This document shows positions 18,113 to 27,394 of a DNA stretch of 64,000 nt, one piece after another. How positions within the stretch are numbered: position 1 is the first letter of the stretch; the number at the start of each line of letters is the position of its first letter. A model generated the notes under the pieces. It was not told where the DNA came from, made no database searches, and saw nothing but the letters and a program-made list of their open reading frames with translations. The position numbers were made by a program, and so were the translations under genes. Where the stretch lies: assembly GCA_003225005.1 (NCBI GenBank), contig QIAN01000028.1, positions 1 through 64,000 on the forward strand, in the 5' to 3' direction. This DNA is from Acidobacteriota bacterium. Lineage in GTDB: Bacteria; Acidobacteriota; Terriglobia; Terriglobales; Acidobacteriaceae.

Positions 18113-19156
18113 TTAGCCCTGCGCTTCTCTCAGATAACGAGAGAGGATTGACGCGAGATGCTCGAAGTGCGTCGTAATGATTTCTAGATGATCCCCTGGC
18201 ACCGTCTCCACTTCAACACCCCTCGCTAACTTGGACCAAACTGCGCAAGGATCGTCGGGAAAGTCAGTGGTGATTTCGGCCCTCACAAATTTTATCCTGC
18301 CGTCATAAAACCGGGGCTGATAGCGTGTCAGTGCAGCATAGGCGCTTTCCCGCACGCGTTGAATTACCGGGGAGATCGCGCTTGGTGATTGGTAGCGGGC
18401 CTTCCCGTTTCGGTCACCCGGAATGCGTAACCGCCGTTGAGAACGCTGTGTGATGTACGCAATCGCATCGCGTATAGGCAACTTCGTCATGAGGGAGGCA
18501 GAACGCTTTGCTAAGCGCAAATGCTGACGAAGCCGTTGCATCGGCACCAAGTAACGCATGTGCGGATAACTATCCAGCATCGCCAACAGCGCGACCTTTT
18601 CTCCTCTCTCGGATAAGAGCTGGGCCATTTCCAAAGTTACTAGACCGCCTAGCGAATACCCAACGAGCAAGTAAGGTCCACGGGGCTGTATCTCATTGAT
18701 GGCTTCCAGATAGAAGCGAGCCATATCGGTAATATCTTCGAACGGTTCATCGGCGCCGTCTACACCTTTGGCTTGCATCCCATAAATCGGATTTGGGCAT
18801 TGCATGTGCTTTATCACTTGAAAGAAATCAATCACGCTGCCACCCAAGCCATGAGTAATAAACACTGGCGGCGTCTTGCTGCCAGCCTTCAGGAGCACAA
18901 CCGGTGGGCACCGTGGAGGTGTCGACTGTTCCAACAAAGCCGCCAGGGAAGCGATGGTCGAGGCGTGATAGATCATAACTGGTGGCAGTTCTCGGCCACA
19001 CGTCTCGGCGATTTCGTTGAATAGTTGAAGAGCCAGCGAGGAATCGCCTCCGAGATCAAAAAAGTTTTCGTCGATATTAATCGATGGTAGTTGCAGGACA
19101 TGCTGCCAAATCGGAGTTAGCAGCTCAACCATCGTGGATGTCGATTGATTCTTCAC
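18113..19156 (-). CDS. Peptidyl-carrier protein-thioesterase didomain protein
   Basis: A 347-residue cytoplasmic protein. Residues about 8-75 form a carrier domain with the phosphopantetheine site LGGDSS (Ser39). Residues about 85-345 form an alpha/beta-hydrolase thioesterase: HGLGGS oxyanion loop, VGYSLGG nucleophile elbow (Ser168) and a C-terminal VPGDHLE with the catalytic His. Both domains look catalytically complete. Free-standing PCP-TE proteins receive an aminoacyl or acyl group loaded by a separate adenylation enzyme. It is the last gene of the leftward exopolysaccharide/NRPS locus; its 3' end borders IS debris. A GTG start with AGGTGA upstream is used. Its natural loading enzyme may be the acyl-AMP ligase at 20484-22013 or the adenylation domain at 53449-56184 (inference). 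Confidence 0.88.
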   Translation of the reverse strand: MKNQSTSTMVELLTPIWQHVLQLPSINIDENFFDLGGDSSLALQLFNEIAETCGRELPPVMIYHASTIASLAALLEQSTPPRCPPVVLLKAGSKTPPVFITHGLGGSVIDFFQVIKHMQCPNPIYGMQAKGVDGADEPFEDITDMARFYLEAINEIQPRGPYLLVGYSLGGLVTLEMAQLLSERGEKVALLAMLDSYPHMRYLVPMQRLRQHLRLAKRSASLMTKLPIRDAIAYITQRSQRRLRIPGDRNGKARYQSPSAISPVIQRVRESAYAALTRYQPRFYDGRIKFVRAEITTDFPDDPCAVWSKLARGVEVETVPGDHLEIITTHFEHLASILSRYLREAQG

Positions 19157-19257
19157 GGTTCACCTGATCGGGAAGCTAAAAAGGGGAAGCTTGTTCTTTT
19201 TGCGAAGCGAGACCATCCCGGCTGGCCAATCATCTTATTGAAACAATCTGCAGTTTC

Positions 19258-20274
19258 TCACAAGCAATTTGCCAGTATGCGCGACCCAGAACCCCTCGGG
19301 TTAGGAAGATATTGATAGGAGAACCTAGCAATCCAATGTAAAGCCTGCCTTGCCACCAAGATGAACCATGCCAGCCTTCCGATATTCCCATCGGCTGAAA
19401 ACTGCCACGCTAACCGGAGCATGTTTAAACGCTCGCGATGACTCACTCGAATTCCAAGCCCTACGGAAGAAATAATATCGAACGTTCTCCCTTCCAGATA
19501 CGCGGAGCGCATCGCCTTTCGAAGGTATGGTAGAAGACGCAACGATACGGCGTGTTGTACGATTGCTCCAGGAACAAACAAAGGCAGCTCTCCACTCCTG
19601 ATGAGATTGGCCAATAAGAGAGTGTCTTCAGCCCTAATTGCAATAGGATCGAACAGGCCTGCCTCGATATCAACTTTATTTCGTCGGATGGCGAATCCGG
19701 CTGCATTCAAATATCGAATAACACCGTTTGGCTGAAGGAAGTGATTTTGCAGAGTCATGAGGCGCAGTTGTTCGGCTTTCCCGACCGATCCGTTGGCACA
19801 ATCTCCAACCAAGTGGAGTTGAAGAAAATGTTGTTCTGGCGAGGCGCCGACCGTTCTGTTCAGCACCCGCAAACAGTCCAGATCGAGCCTGCAATCAGCG
19901 TCCACAAACACCAGTACTGGTGCTTTAGAGGCCTGAATTCCACGATTTCTCGCGGTGGAAATGCCGGCATGAGCCTGTCTGATAATTGTGAGCGAATAAC
20001 GGTTTTTCCAGTTCGAGATGTACTCCGGTGCAGTTTCCCTGCTGCCATCATCGACAATAATGACCTCAAAACTCGCCGTAGCCATTTGTTGCGCCAACGA
20101 TCTTAAACATTCCCTCAATCGTGCCCAATCATTATAGACAGCGACGATGATGCTGAAGTCCAGAGAGCTTCCTGCACTGGAAAGACCTGCGTCGAGTTGC
20201 CTTGAAACGCTGGAATCAGTCACGCCAGACGCCTGCGTTACAGAATTGAGGGTGAAATCATAATGGGTTTTCAT
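19258..20274 (-). CDS. Family 2 glycosyltransferase
   Basis: A 338-residue GT-A fold enzyme. Residues about 40-150 carry FSIIVAVYNDWARLRECL (nucleotide-binding start), VIIVDDGS and VFVDADCRLD with the metal-binding DxD. A RAEDTLL acceptor-side acidic segment follows at about 215. The N-terminal 35 residues are variable. It would transfer one sugar to the lipid-linked repeat unit on the inner face of the membrane. It lies between a PCP-TE gene and the acyl-AMP ligase gene, all leftward, so it probably belongs to the same transcript. Donor and acceptor unknown. Confidence 0.88.
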   Translation of the reverse strand: MKTHYDFTLNSVTQASGVTDSSVSRQLDAGLSSAGSSLDFSIIVAVYNDWARLRECLRSLAQQMATASFEVIIVDDGSRETAPEYISNWKNRYSLTIIRQAHAGISTARNRGIQASKAPVLVFVDADCRLDLDCLRVLNRTVGASPEQHFLQLHLVGDCANGSVGKAEQLRLMTLQNHFLQPNGVIRYLNAAGFAIRRNKVDIEAGLFDPIAIRAEDTLLLANLIRSGELPLFVPGAIVQHAVSLRLLPYLRKAMRSAYLEGRTFDIISSVGLGIRVSHRERLNMLRLAWQFSADGNIGRLAWFILVARQALHWIARFSYQYLPNPRGSGSRILANCL

Positions 20275-20483
20275 TCATTTGCACAATATTCGATCAAGGA
20301 CAAGCTCAGTGGAAGGGAGAGCCCTTTTCATGAAGCAGAGAACGAGGGAAAGGAAATATGCGCGTCGAGCAGCAGGCATCAAAGGAGGAGATTACCGGAA
20401 AGGGGGACGCGAGTCGAAGGCCTGCTTGTGGCCGCGAAGACTGGGTTTGAGATGAGAAGTGGAACTTGCGCTCTTCCGTTGCG

Positions 20484-22013
20484 TCAGGAAGCAGGGATCA
20501 GCTTGGCAAGTTCGGCCTTCACCACTTTGCCGGTAGGGGTGACTGGCAATTCGGGGATAAACAGAATTTGAGATGGTCGTTTGTATGGTGCAAGATGGCG
20601 CGCGACATGTTCTTCCAGGGCGGTGCCTGAGAGTGATGAGCCTGGCAGTGCTTGCACAAAGGCTACGATCTCTTCATCGCCTTTGGAGCCCTCCACGGAG
20701 CGACCGATCACGGCAGACCGGACTACAGCCGGATGCGCATTCAACACAACTTCCACTTCGGCCGGATAGACATTCAGGCCAAAACGTACGATCAACTCTT
20801 TTGTGCGCCCCACGATGAAGAGGTTGTTGTCTTCAAACCGGGCGAGATCCCGGGTGTTGAACCATCCTTCTGGATCGATTGCACTTGCTGTCTCGTCAGG
20901 AGCTCGATAATAGCCCTTCATTACGTTTGGCCCGCGCACCCGTAGTTCCCCGACTTGTCCGGCGGGCACTGAATTGCCAGCCGGATCGACCAGCTTGACT
21001 TCCACTCCTGGAAATATTGGGCCCACCGAATCATCTTTGCGCGGAGATTCGACCCGAGTCTGAGCGATGTTCGGAGAGCATTCGGTCACACCGTAGCCAT
21101 TGTGCAGCACCAAGCCGAACAGTTTCTCAACCTCCAATTTGAGCGCGAGATGGAGCGGCGCGCTGGCTGATGAAATGATCCGAAGGGCCGGAAAGTTAAG
21201 CGACTTCATCCTTTTCAGTTTTGTGTATTCCAGGAACATTGAGAACATTGCGGGCGCGCCTAACACAACCGTAATCCCATCCCGTTCGAAGGAGGCGAGC
21301 GCGGCAACAGGATCGAAACGCGTCACCAGATAAAGCGTCGCACCGCTGAGCAATGTTCCCAAAAGCACTACCGAAACCCCTACGACGTGAGACATCGGCA
21401 TGATGCCGTAAAGCCGGTCGTCCGAGGTTAAGGATCTTATTTTCGACGCTCCAGCGGCCACAAATAGCAGGTTTCGATGTGTCAACATCACACCCTTGGG
21501 AGCCCCAGTCGTGCCGGACGAGTAGATTAAGGCGCCGACTCTATCCTCAGGATTCGGATCGATTGCTTCCGGTTCGACGTTTTCGTTCAGTTCTCCGACG
21601 CCGACTAGTCCGAGACCGCGTACTTCTTCGATGCGAGCACCACGTCGCTTCGCATGATTTGTGGCTTGCGGGGACCCACTCACGCTGTAAAGCACGAGGC
21701 GGGGTCCAGAATGTTCTCGAATCTTATCGATCTCACCCGCTGAAAGACGTGCATTCACCAGTACTGGCCAAGCTTCCAGCGCGCTGACGGCGAAAAAAAG
21801 GGCCACCGAGATCCGGGAGTTATCGCACACGACCATGACTCGGTCTCCGGGGCGCACTCCCGAACCAACCAGCGAAGCCTGGGTTTCGGTAATTGCAGAT
21901 GCCAATTCACCATACGTCCACGTCCCGGATGCTTCCACTAAGGCCGGACGTTCGCGCGAGCGCTCCGCCCATAACCTGACAACGTCAATTATCTGTCTGG
22001 GGAGGGTGTTCAA
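20484..22013 (-). CDS. Acyl-AMP ligase (ANL superfamily, acyl-CoA synthetase-like)
   Basis: A 509-residue adenylating enzyme. Seen: the P-loop YSSGTTGAPKGVMLTHRN, the GYGVTECSP core, GWFNTRDLARF, the hinge GRTKELIVRFG and the C-terminal PTGKVVKAEL with the catalytic lysine. Pattern and length fit fatty-acid or small carboxylic-acid ligases rather than NRPS adenylation domains. It has no carrier domain, but a PCP-TE protein is encoded 54 bp upstream in the same direction, and a second lies downstream. The simplest reading is that it charges one of these carriers or CoA with an acyl or amino-acid group. The start is a TTG; no strong ribosome site was seen, so the start is uncertain. Confidence 0.87.
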   Translation of the reverse strand: MNTLPRQIIDVVRLWAERSRERPALVEASGTWTYGELASAITETQASLVGSGVRPGDRVMVVCDNSRISVALFFAVSALEAWPVLVNARLSAGEIDKIREHSGPRLVLYSVSGSPQATNHAKRRGARIEEVRGLGLVGVGELNENVEPEAIDPNPEDRVGALIYSSGTTGAPKGVMLTHRNLLFVAAGASKIRSLTSDDRLYGIMPMSHVVGVSVVLLGTLLSGATLYLVTRFDPVAALASFERDGITVVLGAPAMFSMFLEYTKLKRMKSLNFPALRIISSASAPLHLALKLEVEKLFGLVLHNGYGVTECSPNIAQTRVESPRKDDSVGPIFPGVEVKLVDPAGNSVPAGQVGELRVRGPNVMKGYYRAPDETASAIDPEGWFNTRDLARFEDNNLFIVGRTKELIVRFGLNVYPAEVEVVLNAHPAVVRSAVIGRSVEGSKGDEEIVAFVQALPGSSLSGTALEEHVARHLAPYKRPSQILFIPELPVTPTGKVVKAELAKLIPAS

Positions 22014-22066
22014 TCTGTCACCGCTGCGTTCATCTTGTCGTTTGATTACAAAGCGGATGAATGCCG

Positions 22067-23212
22067 TCAGGCGAGTTGAGCCCGACAGATTTCGCCCTTG
22101 GATATCGCCATGTCAAGAGACTTGCTCAGAGCGATGGCCAAGTGTTTGACGAACGGATCCCTGAGCATGTCGGGGGGATAGACGGGCAAGGAGACGATTT
22201 CCTGGCCTCCTTGGGCGAGGAGGTCCCATTTCATCTCTGGCTTGGCATAAAGCCCGTACTGTTTTACGGGACGAAAATCGGTAATCGCGCCCGCGTACGA
22301 CCGTGATACGTACTGTGAACGCGCCCGATTGTTTGCTTCCCACACCTGCTTTAGCGCAAACGATTCTGATAGGGATGGTCCCGAGGGGGCTTCGGCGGCG
22401 CTTAGCGGAGAAACTTGCTGTCGCGCAGGTTTCTCTGGAGCAACCCTAACCTCACCACTGCGAGCGCGGAGGAGGTTGGCCGCACGAAACTTCCATTGTT
22501 GGAAGACGTAATAGCCTCGACTCAGAACCGAAGGGGGAGGGACTCTCGACCAATTGATGGTGTCGAACAAGGCTAGAAAGCCAACAACTTCGCCGCTTTT
22601 TTGGAGTTGCTGAGCCATCTCCAACGCGATTGTTCCACCCATACGGTACCCACCAAGGAAATAAGGACCCTGTGGCTGCAACTTTCTTATCTCTTCCAAG
22701 TAAAGCGCCGCCATATCCTCGATTCGGGTTAAGGGAGGGCGGTTTCCGTCCAAACCTTGAGACTGCAGACCATAAAATGGCTGGTCTGGAGCGAGGTGAC
22801 GCGCAAGATCCTGATATATGGAAACGTCTCCCGCGGTTCCATGGATACAGAAGAAAGGAGGGCGCGAACCAGCCGGCTGCATTGGGACGAGCGGAGAGAC
22901 CCCGCGATCCGCGCCGGCAGTGCGGAGAACTCTCGCGAACTCACGCACTGTAGGGGCTTCGAACAGCATAGGCAGGGGGATTTTGATTTTGAATGCTTTT
23001 TCGACCTGAGCGAAAAGTTGGATCGTCAGGGCCGAATCGCCGCCCAGGTCAAAGTAGTTCTCGTCGAGTCCGACTGAATCGATGCCCAGAAGCTCCTGCC
23101 AAATATGAGATAGACGACTCTCGATGTCGTCCTGTGTCTCGCGGCACGCTGCGGACACCTCGGCAGAATCTGCTGTTGCAGTCTCTTTTTGATAATGGAA
23201 TTCATTCGTCAT
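22067..23212 (-). CDS. Carrier-thioesterase didomain protein with altered TE nucleophile
   Basis: A 381-residue protein. The carrier domain spans about 28-98, with LGGDSA carrying the phosphopantetheine Ser60. The TE-like domain spans about 105-375: IHGTAGD oxyanion loop and an elbow reading GGYRMGG, where the usual serine is Arg190 (codon CGT). The C-terminal motif is LPVYPPDML instead of the GDH motif. So it may be a non-hydrolytic carrier or docking protein rather than a thioesterase. ATG 23212 is preferred over 23272 because it has GGGGAC eight bases upstream and begins the compact protein. It precedes the acyl-AMP ligase gene, and the pair probably forms a loading unit. Confidence 0.87.
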   Translation of the reverse strand: MTNEFHYQKETATADSAEVSAACRETQDDIESRLSHIWQELLGIDSVGLDENYFDLGGDSALTIQLFAQVEKAFKIKIPLPMLFEAPTVREFARVLRTAGADRGVSPLVPMQPAGSRPPFFCIHGTAGDVSIYQDLARHLAPDQPFYGLQSQGLDGNRPPLTRIEDMAALYLEEIRKLQPQGPYFLGGYRMGGTIALEMAQQLQKSGEVVGFLALFDTINWSRVPPPSVLSRGYYVFQQWKFRAANLLRARSGEVRVAPEKPARQQVSPLSAAEAPSGPSLSESFALKQVWEANNRARSQYVSRSYAGAITDFRPVKQYGLYAKPEMKWDLLAQGGQEIVSLPVYPPDMLRDPFVKHLAIALSKSLDMAISKGEICRAQLA

Positions 23213-23399
23213 AGCATCAGTCCCCAATTGTCGGCTCCTCTTCCGTCTATCCTTTGTAGATTCGATGAACAATCTTGTACAATCCGCGAAAGCTCGTGAG
23301 CCAAAATCATGCGTCTCCGCAGAACGACCACGTAACAGTCAGGCGTTAACCGTCTTGCACGTTCTGAATGCTAAAGCGGCTCCGTGATCTTTGCGCGCG

Positions 23400-24362
23400 T
23401 TAGGACCGTCCCACATTCGTTTCGGCAGAATCCTGGGGCCGGCGAAGCCAAGCCTCTCGCCAATAAACAAATTCGCAGCGGGAGCATCCGCCGAATGCAA
23501 TGTGAGCGCATCCGCAGTGTGAGCCCTCCAGGAAGACTGTATTTTTGAGGCTGCGCATCTCTCCCGACCCATCGACGATTAACTTATCAATTCTTCTCTC
23601 TACCCGACGTTGCTGCCCGCACAAAAGCCGCATGTTCGGCGAAAACCATAGTCCGCGGTTGTTGGCGTGCTCATCCAACGTCTCAAAGATGCTCTCCAGA
23701 GGCTTCACTTCCGCCCATTCTCCAGGCTGTAGGTTGAGTGTTGTCGTCGGCGTGGCCTTGGTTTTCCTAGCACCATATGGGCCGAAAAGTAACCATCGCG
23801 CCTTCCAGAACGCCCAAATAGCAATGCGCCGTGCCATTTCCAGCGGACCACAATTGCCTGCACGGATCTCGGCTAACCACTTCGAATAGCGCTCCGATCT
23901 TTTCAACTTCCTGGTTGCTCTCAGCAGCTCGCTTGCCTGACAAAAATAGGTGTTCGGTCTGACCGAGGTCTTCAGGCGAGCCCGGAGTTGGTCATTCGCT
24001 TCGGGATCAGGCACTGATGGCGCAACCCCATCCTCGACTTTGCGAAGCCACGCCTCACGCCAGAAAATTGTACAGGCCTTCTGGCAGCCGTCGTGATCGG
24101 CACCCGAGCAACGCAGTCCGTCCAGCAGGACGACGTCGTCTGTCCGGAATTCACCGAAATACCAACCCGTTTTCATCCCTGAGGCACAGACTTTCACCAC
24201 TCGTTGAGATACCCGGAACCGTCGCCCACAGTACTCGACCATTTCTCGCATGAACGGTAGTTGATCCACAGTGCCAGCGCCGTCGAGAGTCGCGGCGATT
24301 TCAGTCGGAGTCTTTACCTCAACTAAGTCGCCGGGACGAAGTTGTGAATTTCTTTGCTTCAC
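23400..24362 (-). CDS. Internally duplicated Cys-motif protein of unknown function
   Basis: A 320-residue soluble protein with no signal peptide. It contains two copies of a domain of about 100 residues (about 8-113 and 213-311) joined by a charged helical linker. Both copies start LxPGDLVEVK or LQPGEWAEVK, share a C-G-x(4)-V motif, then a VxLxG strand, a C...GC..C cluster and end in FWREAWLR or YWREAWLR. The Cys spacing (several within about 20 residues) suggests metal binding. I do not recognise the family. The neighbours are the PCP-TE/AMP-ligase pair downstream and the cupin upstream, so it may take part in the same acyl or amino-acid chemistry. The GTG start has AAGGATC upstream. Confidence 0.75.
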   Translation of the reverse strand: MKQRNSQLRPGDLVEVKTPTEIAATLDGAGTVDQLPFMREMVEYCGRRFRVSQRVVKVCASGMKTGWYFGEFRTDDVVLLDGLRCSGADHDGCQKACTIFWREAWLRKVEDGVAPSVPDPEANDQLRARLKTSVRPNTYFCQASELLRATRKLKRSERYSKWLAEIRAGNCGPLEMARRIAIWAFWKARWLLFGPYGARKTKATPTTTLNLQPGEWAEVKPLESIFETLDEHANNRGLWFSPNMRLLCGQQRRVERRIDKLIVDGSGEMRSLKNTVFLEGSHCGCAHIAFGGCSRCEFVYWREAWLRRPQDSAETNVGRS

Positions 24363-24424
24363 TTGTAGATTTGATCCTTACCCAATTCCGATTTTACCGA
24401 AGCACGGCGGAGGCACAGACAAAG

Positions 24425-24892
24425 CTACGAGGAGGGCGATCGCCACTTGCCTGAGATACCCGCGACGTGCCGAAACTTGCTCCATGCTTTTACAGCGAAC
24501 GCCAGCGGTTGGCTCACGGAATTCTTTAGAACAGCAACTTTTCTGAAATGATGAGGGTGACGCCAGATGGCGTTGGTCCCGGCTGGGAAGAATGCCACGT
24601 CTCCCGCGCCAAACCGACGCTCCACGCCCTTTCCGTCGGTCATGAACCCTTCGCCCGACAGAACAATGTAAGCCTCATCCTTGCTGTAGTGCCATTTATA
24701 GCTGACCGCCCCGCACTCCCACACTACGACGTACGCGAGCCGATCTCGGGTCGTGCCTAGAATCTTACTGCGCGTTTCCGGTTGCCCGCTCAATACCCAC
24801 TCAGGGGGAATCGAGTCGGGCTCCAGTTGTACGTCTGCCAGAGTGGTGGTCAATACATTTGCGTCAAAGCTCAGTGTTTCCATACTCGACAT
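24425..24892 (-). CDS. Cupin-domain protein
   Basis: A 155-residue single-domain cupin. The metal-binding first motif is represented by KWHYSKDEAYIVLSGEG (two residues of HxH replaced by W-H-Y, with Glu after), and the second by FGAGDVAFFPAGTNAIWRHP with a late His. It resembles the small DUF861-type cupins that bind ureidoglycolate or sugar-like ligands, but the metal site is only partly conserved. GGAGG seven bases before ATG 24892 fixes the start. It lies in the leftward locus between the MetA-like gene and the Cys-motif protein. Role unknown. Confidence 0.78.
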   Translation of the reverse strand: MSSMETLSFDANVLTTTLADVQLEPDSIPPEWVLSGQPETRSKILGTTRDRLAYVVVWECGAVSYKWHYSKDEAYIVLSGEGFMTDGKGVERRFGAGDVAFFPAGTNAIWRHPHHFRKVAVLKNSVSQPLAFAVKAWSKFRHVAGISGKWRSPSS

Positions 24893-24955
24893 GAAGAGTC
24901 CTCCGTCATCGTACTCACTGAGAAACTAGCCGTCATTTCGCATTGTGGTTCGGTT

Positions 24956-26026
24956 CTACAGTGCTGCCGACCGCTTGCGCAGCGTTTTGCCGTACCCTGC
25001 CACAGTGACATAGGCAGGACTCTCGGCTTTTCTTTTGCGCACGTATTCCAGCCAGTTGCAATAAATACTATTCGCTGATGAGTTCCAGCCGTTCTGTAGT
25101 GTTTCGACAACGGAGGATTCCGGGAAGTTTGCAATGGTTTCTTCACGCCGATTGGATAAAGCGTTCTCCCTGAAATCAGCTAAGAGTCTTGCGGCTGCCG
25201 CGTCAAAATATCCCTTGGGCAGCGAGGGGTAAGTGTCCCTTTCCCCTCCGAGGAATCGCTTTATGTCTCTCCTGTATTCCTTTAGAAGAGTTCGCGATCC
25301 GTACTCCGGATGACCTTGGAAATGCACGAACAGGCAGTTCGTTTTCCTCTTGGCAAACGAATCAACACCAGCTTCGGCCGATTTGGTGATGACGGCGTAT
25401 CCGCACTCCCGCAATTCGTCCTGCCGCACTTCGTTCCATCGGGAATGCGGAAAGCGTATCTGATCGGAGTTGTGGCCCGTCAGCAGATGATGGGGTGCCT
25501 TCGCGAAATCAAAGACACCAAATCGCTTGTCGTCGAGTCTGTGCCGCTCAATGCCGTCACTGTGTAACACACCAGCGTGCGCGGCCAGACACGACAGGAC
25601 TGCCGAGACGGTATGGCGTTCGGCCCAATCCAGAAGTTCAGTCAGCACGTGCCAATATGGCTCCTCGCGCAGATTCGGACAGTGCGGCTCGGTGCCCGTA
25701 ACGATTGCGGCATCGAACCGGGTGTTCCAAAGATCGTCAAAGTCCTGATAGAAGTTGTCGAAATGTTTCCGGCCGCGTTCGCCTCGCGCAATCCCGGGCA
25801 ACGAATAAAGTTTGATGCGAACAGGAATGTCGCCCGCTGCGGCTTCGAGAAGTTCGAAGAACTGCATTTCTGTGTCTTCGAGTGCCGGGTCTGGCATGTT
25901 ATTTACGAGGGCGATTTTGATGTAGTCGGTACGGCGTCCGTAACCGTTGATCGATAGCACGGGGTGAAAACTCGCCCGTTCCGCCCAGCGAGGTGGTATT
26001 CGTCCCCGATCTAGGAAAATTGGCAT
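24956..26026 (-). CDS. metA: MetA-like homoserine O-acyltransferase
   Basis: A 356-residue protein of the glutamine-amidotransferase-like MetA family. Seen: IKIALVNNMPDPALEDTE (characteristic MetA start), the VTGTEP loop, the nucleophile region AVLSCLAAHAGVLH with Cys, FVHFQGHPEYG and DTYPSLPKGYF. Family enzymes acylate homoserine with acetyl- or succinyl-CoA; which one is used cannot be told by eye. ATG 26026 has GGGAGGG before it and starts the family domain; a longer frame from 26101 would overlap the upstream gene. It is encoded just after the sulfhydrylase gene (MetY), so both steps from homoserine to homocysteine are present. Its place in an exopolysaccharide locus is unusual. Confidence 0.85.
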   Translation of the reverse strand: MPIFLDRGRIPPRWAERASFHPVLSINGYGRRTDYIKIALVNNMPDPALEDTEMQFFELLEAAAGDIPVRIKLYSLPGIARGERGRKHFDNFYQDFDDLWNTRFDAAIVTGTEPHCPNLREEPYWHVLTELLDWAERHTVSAVLSCLAAHAGVLHSDGIERHRLDDKRFGVFDFAKAPHHLLTGHNSDQIRFPHSRWNEVRQDELRECGYAVITKSAEAGVDSFAKRKTNCLFVHFQGHPEYGSRTLLKEYRRDIKRFLGGERDTYPSLPKGYFDAAAARLLADFRENALSNRREETIANFPESSVVETLQNGWNSSANSIYCNWLEYVRKRKAESPAYVTVAGYGKTLRKRSAAL

Positions 26027-26069
26027 GATAACCCTCCCCGGTTCATGGCCAGCAAAGAAGCCCCAAGTC

Positions 26070-27347
26070 TCATTGCGCCGCGCAGTCGAGCGCTTGAGCA
26101 AGATCGGCGATGATGTCGTCGATATGCTCGATGCCCACGCTAAGCCGTATCATCTCCGGCGTAACCCCTACCTTCGCTTGTTCTTCTGCTGTCAGTTGAC
26201 GGTGGGTTGTGGAGGCGGGATGACAAGCCAGCGACTTGGCATCGCCCATATTCACCATGCGTTTGAACAAGCGCAGGGCATTGAAACATTTCGTGCCCGC
26301 CTCAAAGCCACCTTTCACACCGAAGGTCAGCAGTGAGCAGCGGCGGCAGCCTAAATACCGCTGGGCCATCGAATACAAGGGGTTGTCGGGAAACCCAGCG
26401 TAATTGACCCAGTCCACGAGAGAATGTTCGCGCAGATACTCGGCGACTTTTCGGGCATTTTCAACGTGGCGCTCGACACGCAGCGCAAGCGTCTCGACTC
26501 CCTGAATCAGCAGGAAGCCATTGAAGGGTGACAAGGTGGCGCCGGTGTTGCGTTGGCAAACAGTTCGGCAACGCGCAATGTAAGCGGAGTCGCCATAGTG
26601 CTCGACATAGACCACGCCGTGATAAGCGATTTCCGGACGGTTGAGCATGTAGTAACGCTCGGGATAATCGCGCCAGGGAAACTTTCCGCTGTCGACAATC
26701 ATTCCACCAAGCGTTGTGCCGTGTCCTCCCATGAATTTCGTCATGGAATGCACAACAACATCGGCACCATATTCAATGGGTCTCAAGAGGATGGGCGTGG
26801 CAATCGTATTGTCGACAATTAAAGGCACGCCATGCTTGTGCGCAACTCTTGCTAAACCTTCAATGTCGGCCACGTTCCCGGCGGGGTTACCGACACTCTC
26901 ACAGAAAACGGCTCTCGTGTTTTCGTCGATTAGTTTTTCGACAGCTTCAGGATGGTCACTCTCCGCAAAGCGCGTGGTAATTCCCCGCTTCGCAAAAACG
27001 TGTGCGAATAAGGTGTAAGTGGCTCCGTAAAGCTGCGGAATAGAAACAATGCTGTTGCCCATCTCAGCAATGTTGATGATGGAGTATTCGATGGCTGCCA
27101 TTCCGGAGCTGACGCTTAAGGCTTCCACACCTCCTTCAAGGGCGGCGACTCGCTTCTCGAGCACCGCATTTGTCGGATTGCCGATTCGCGTGTATATGTT
27201 TCCTTCGACTTCCAAATTAAACAGAGCGGCTCCATGCTCCGCGCTGTCAAACTCGAAAGCGATCGTCTGATAGATCGGGACCGCCACCGCCTTGGTTGTC
27301 GGGTCGCCGTCGTAGCCCACGTGAATTGCGATGGTCTCTCTCTTCAT
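26070..27347 (-). CDS. metY: O-acetylhomoserine aminocarboxypropyltransferase (sulfhydrylase)
   Basis: A 425-residue PLP enzyme of the Cys/Met metabolism family. It opens ETIAIHVGYDGDPTTKAV, has the phosphate-binding segment SSGMAAIEYS, and the PLP lysine region HSMTKFMGGHGTTLGG (about residue 210). Length fits MetY (about 430) rather than MetB or MetC (about 390). It converts O-acetylhomoserine and sulfide to homocysteine and acetate in the cytoplasm. The downstream MetA-like gene begins 44 bp after its stop. Together they form a direct-sulfhydrylation pair. The ATG start is clear; the ribosome site is weak. Confidence 0.92.
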   Translation of the reverse strand: MKRETIAIHVGYDGDPTTKAVAVPIYQTIAFEFDSAEHGAALFNLEVEGNIYTRIGNPTNAVLEKRVAALEGGVEALSVSSGMAAIEYSIINIAEMGNSIVSIPQLYGATYTLFAHVFAKRGITTRFAESDHPEAVEKLIDENTRAVFCESVGNPAGNVADIEGLARVAHKHGVPLIVDNTIATPILLRPIEYGADVVVHSMTKFMGGHGTTLGGMIVDSGKFPWRDYPERYYMLNRPEIAYHGVVYVEHYGDSAYIARCRTVCQRNTGATLSPFNGFLLIQGVETLALRVERHVENARKVAEYLREHSLVDWVNYAGFPDNPLYSMAQRYLGCRRCSLLTFGVKGGFEAGTKCFNALRLFKRMVNMGDAKSLACHPASTTHRQLTAEEQAKVGVTPEMIRLSVGIEHIDDIIADLAQALDCAAQ

Positions 27348-27394
27348 TCGTTACACCGTATCTCTACATCCGCTGAATCAGCCGATTCATCGAT

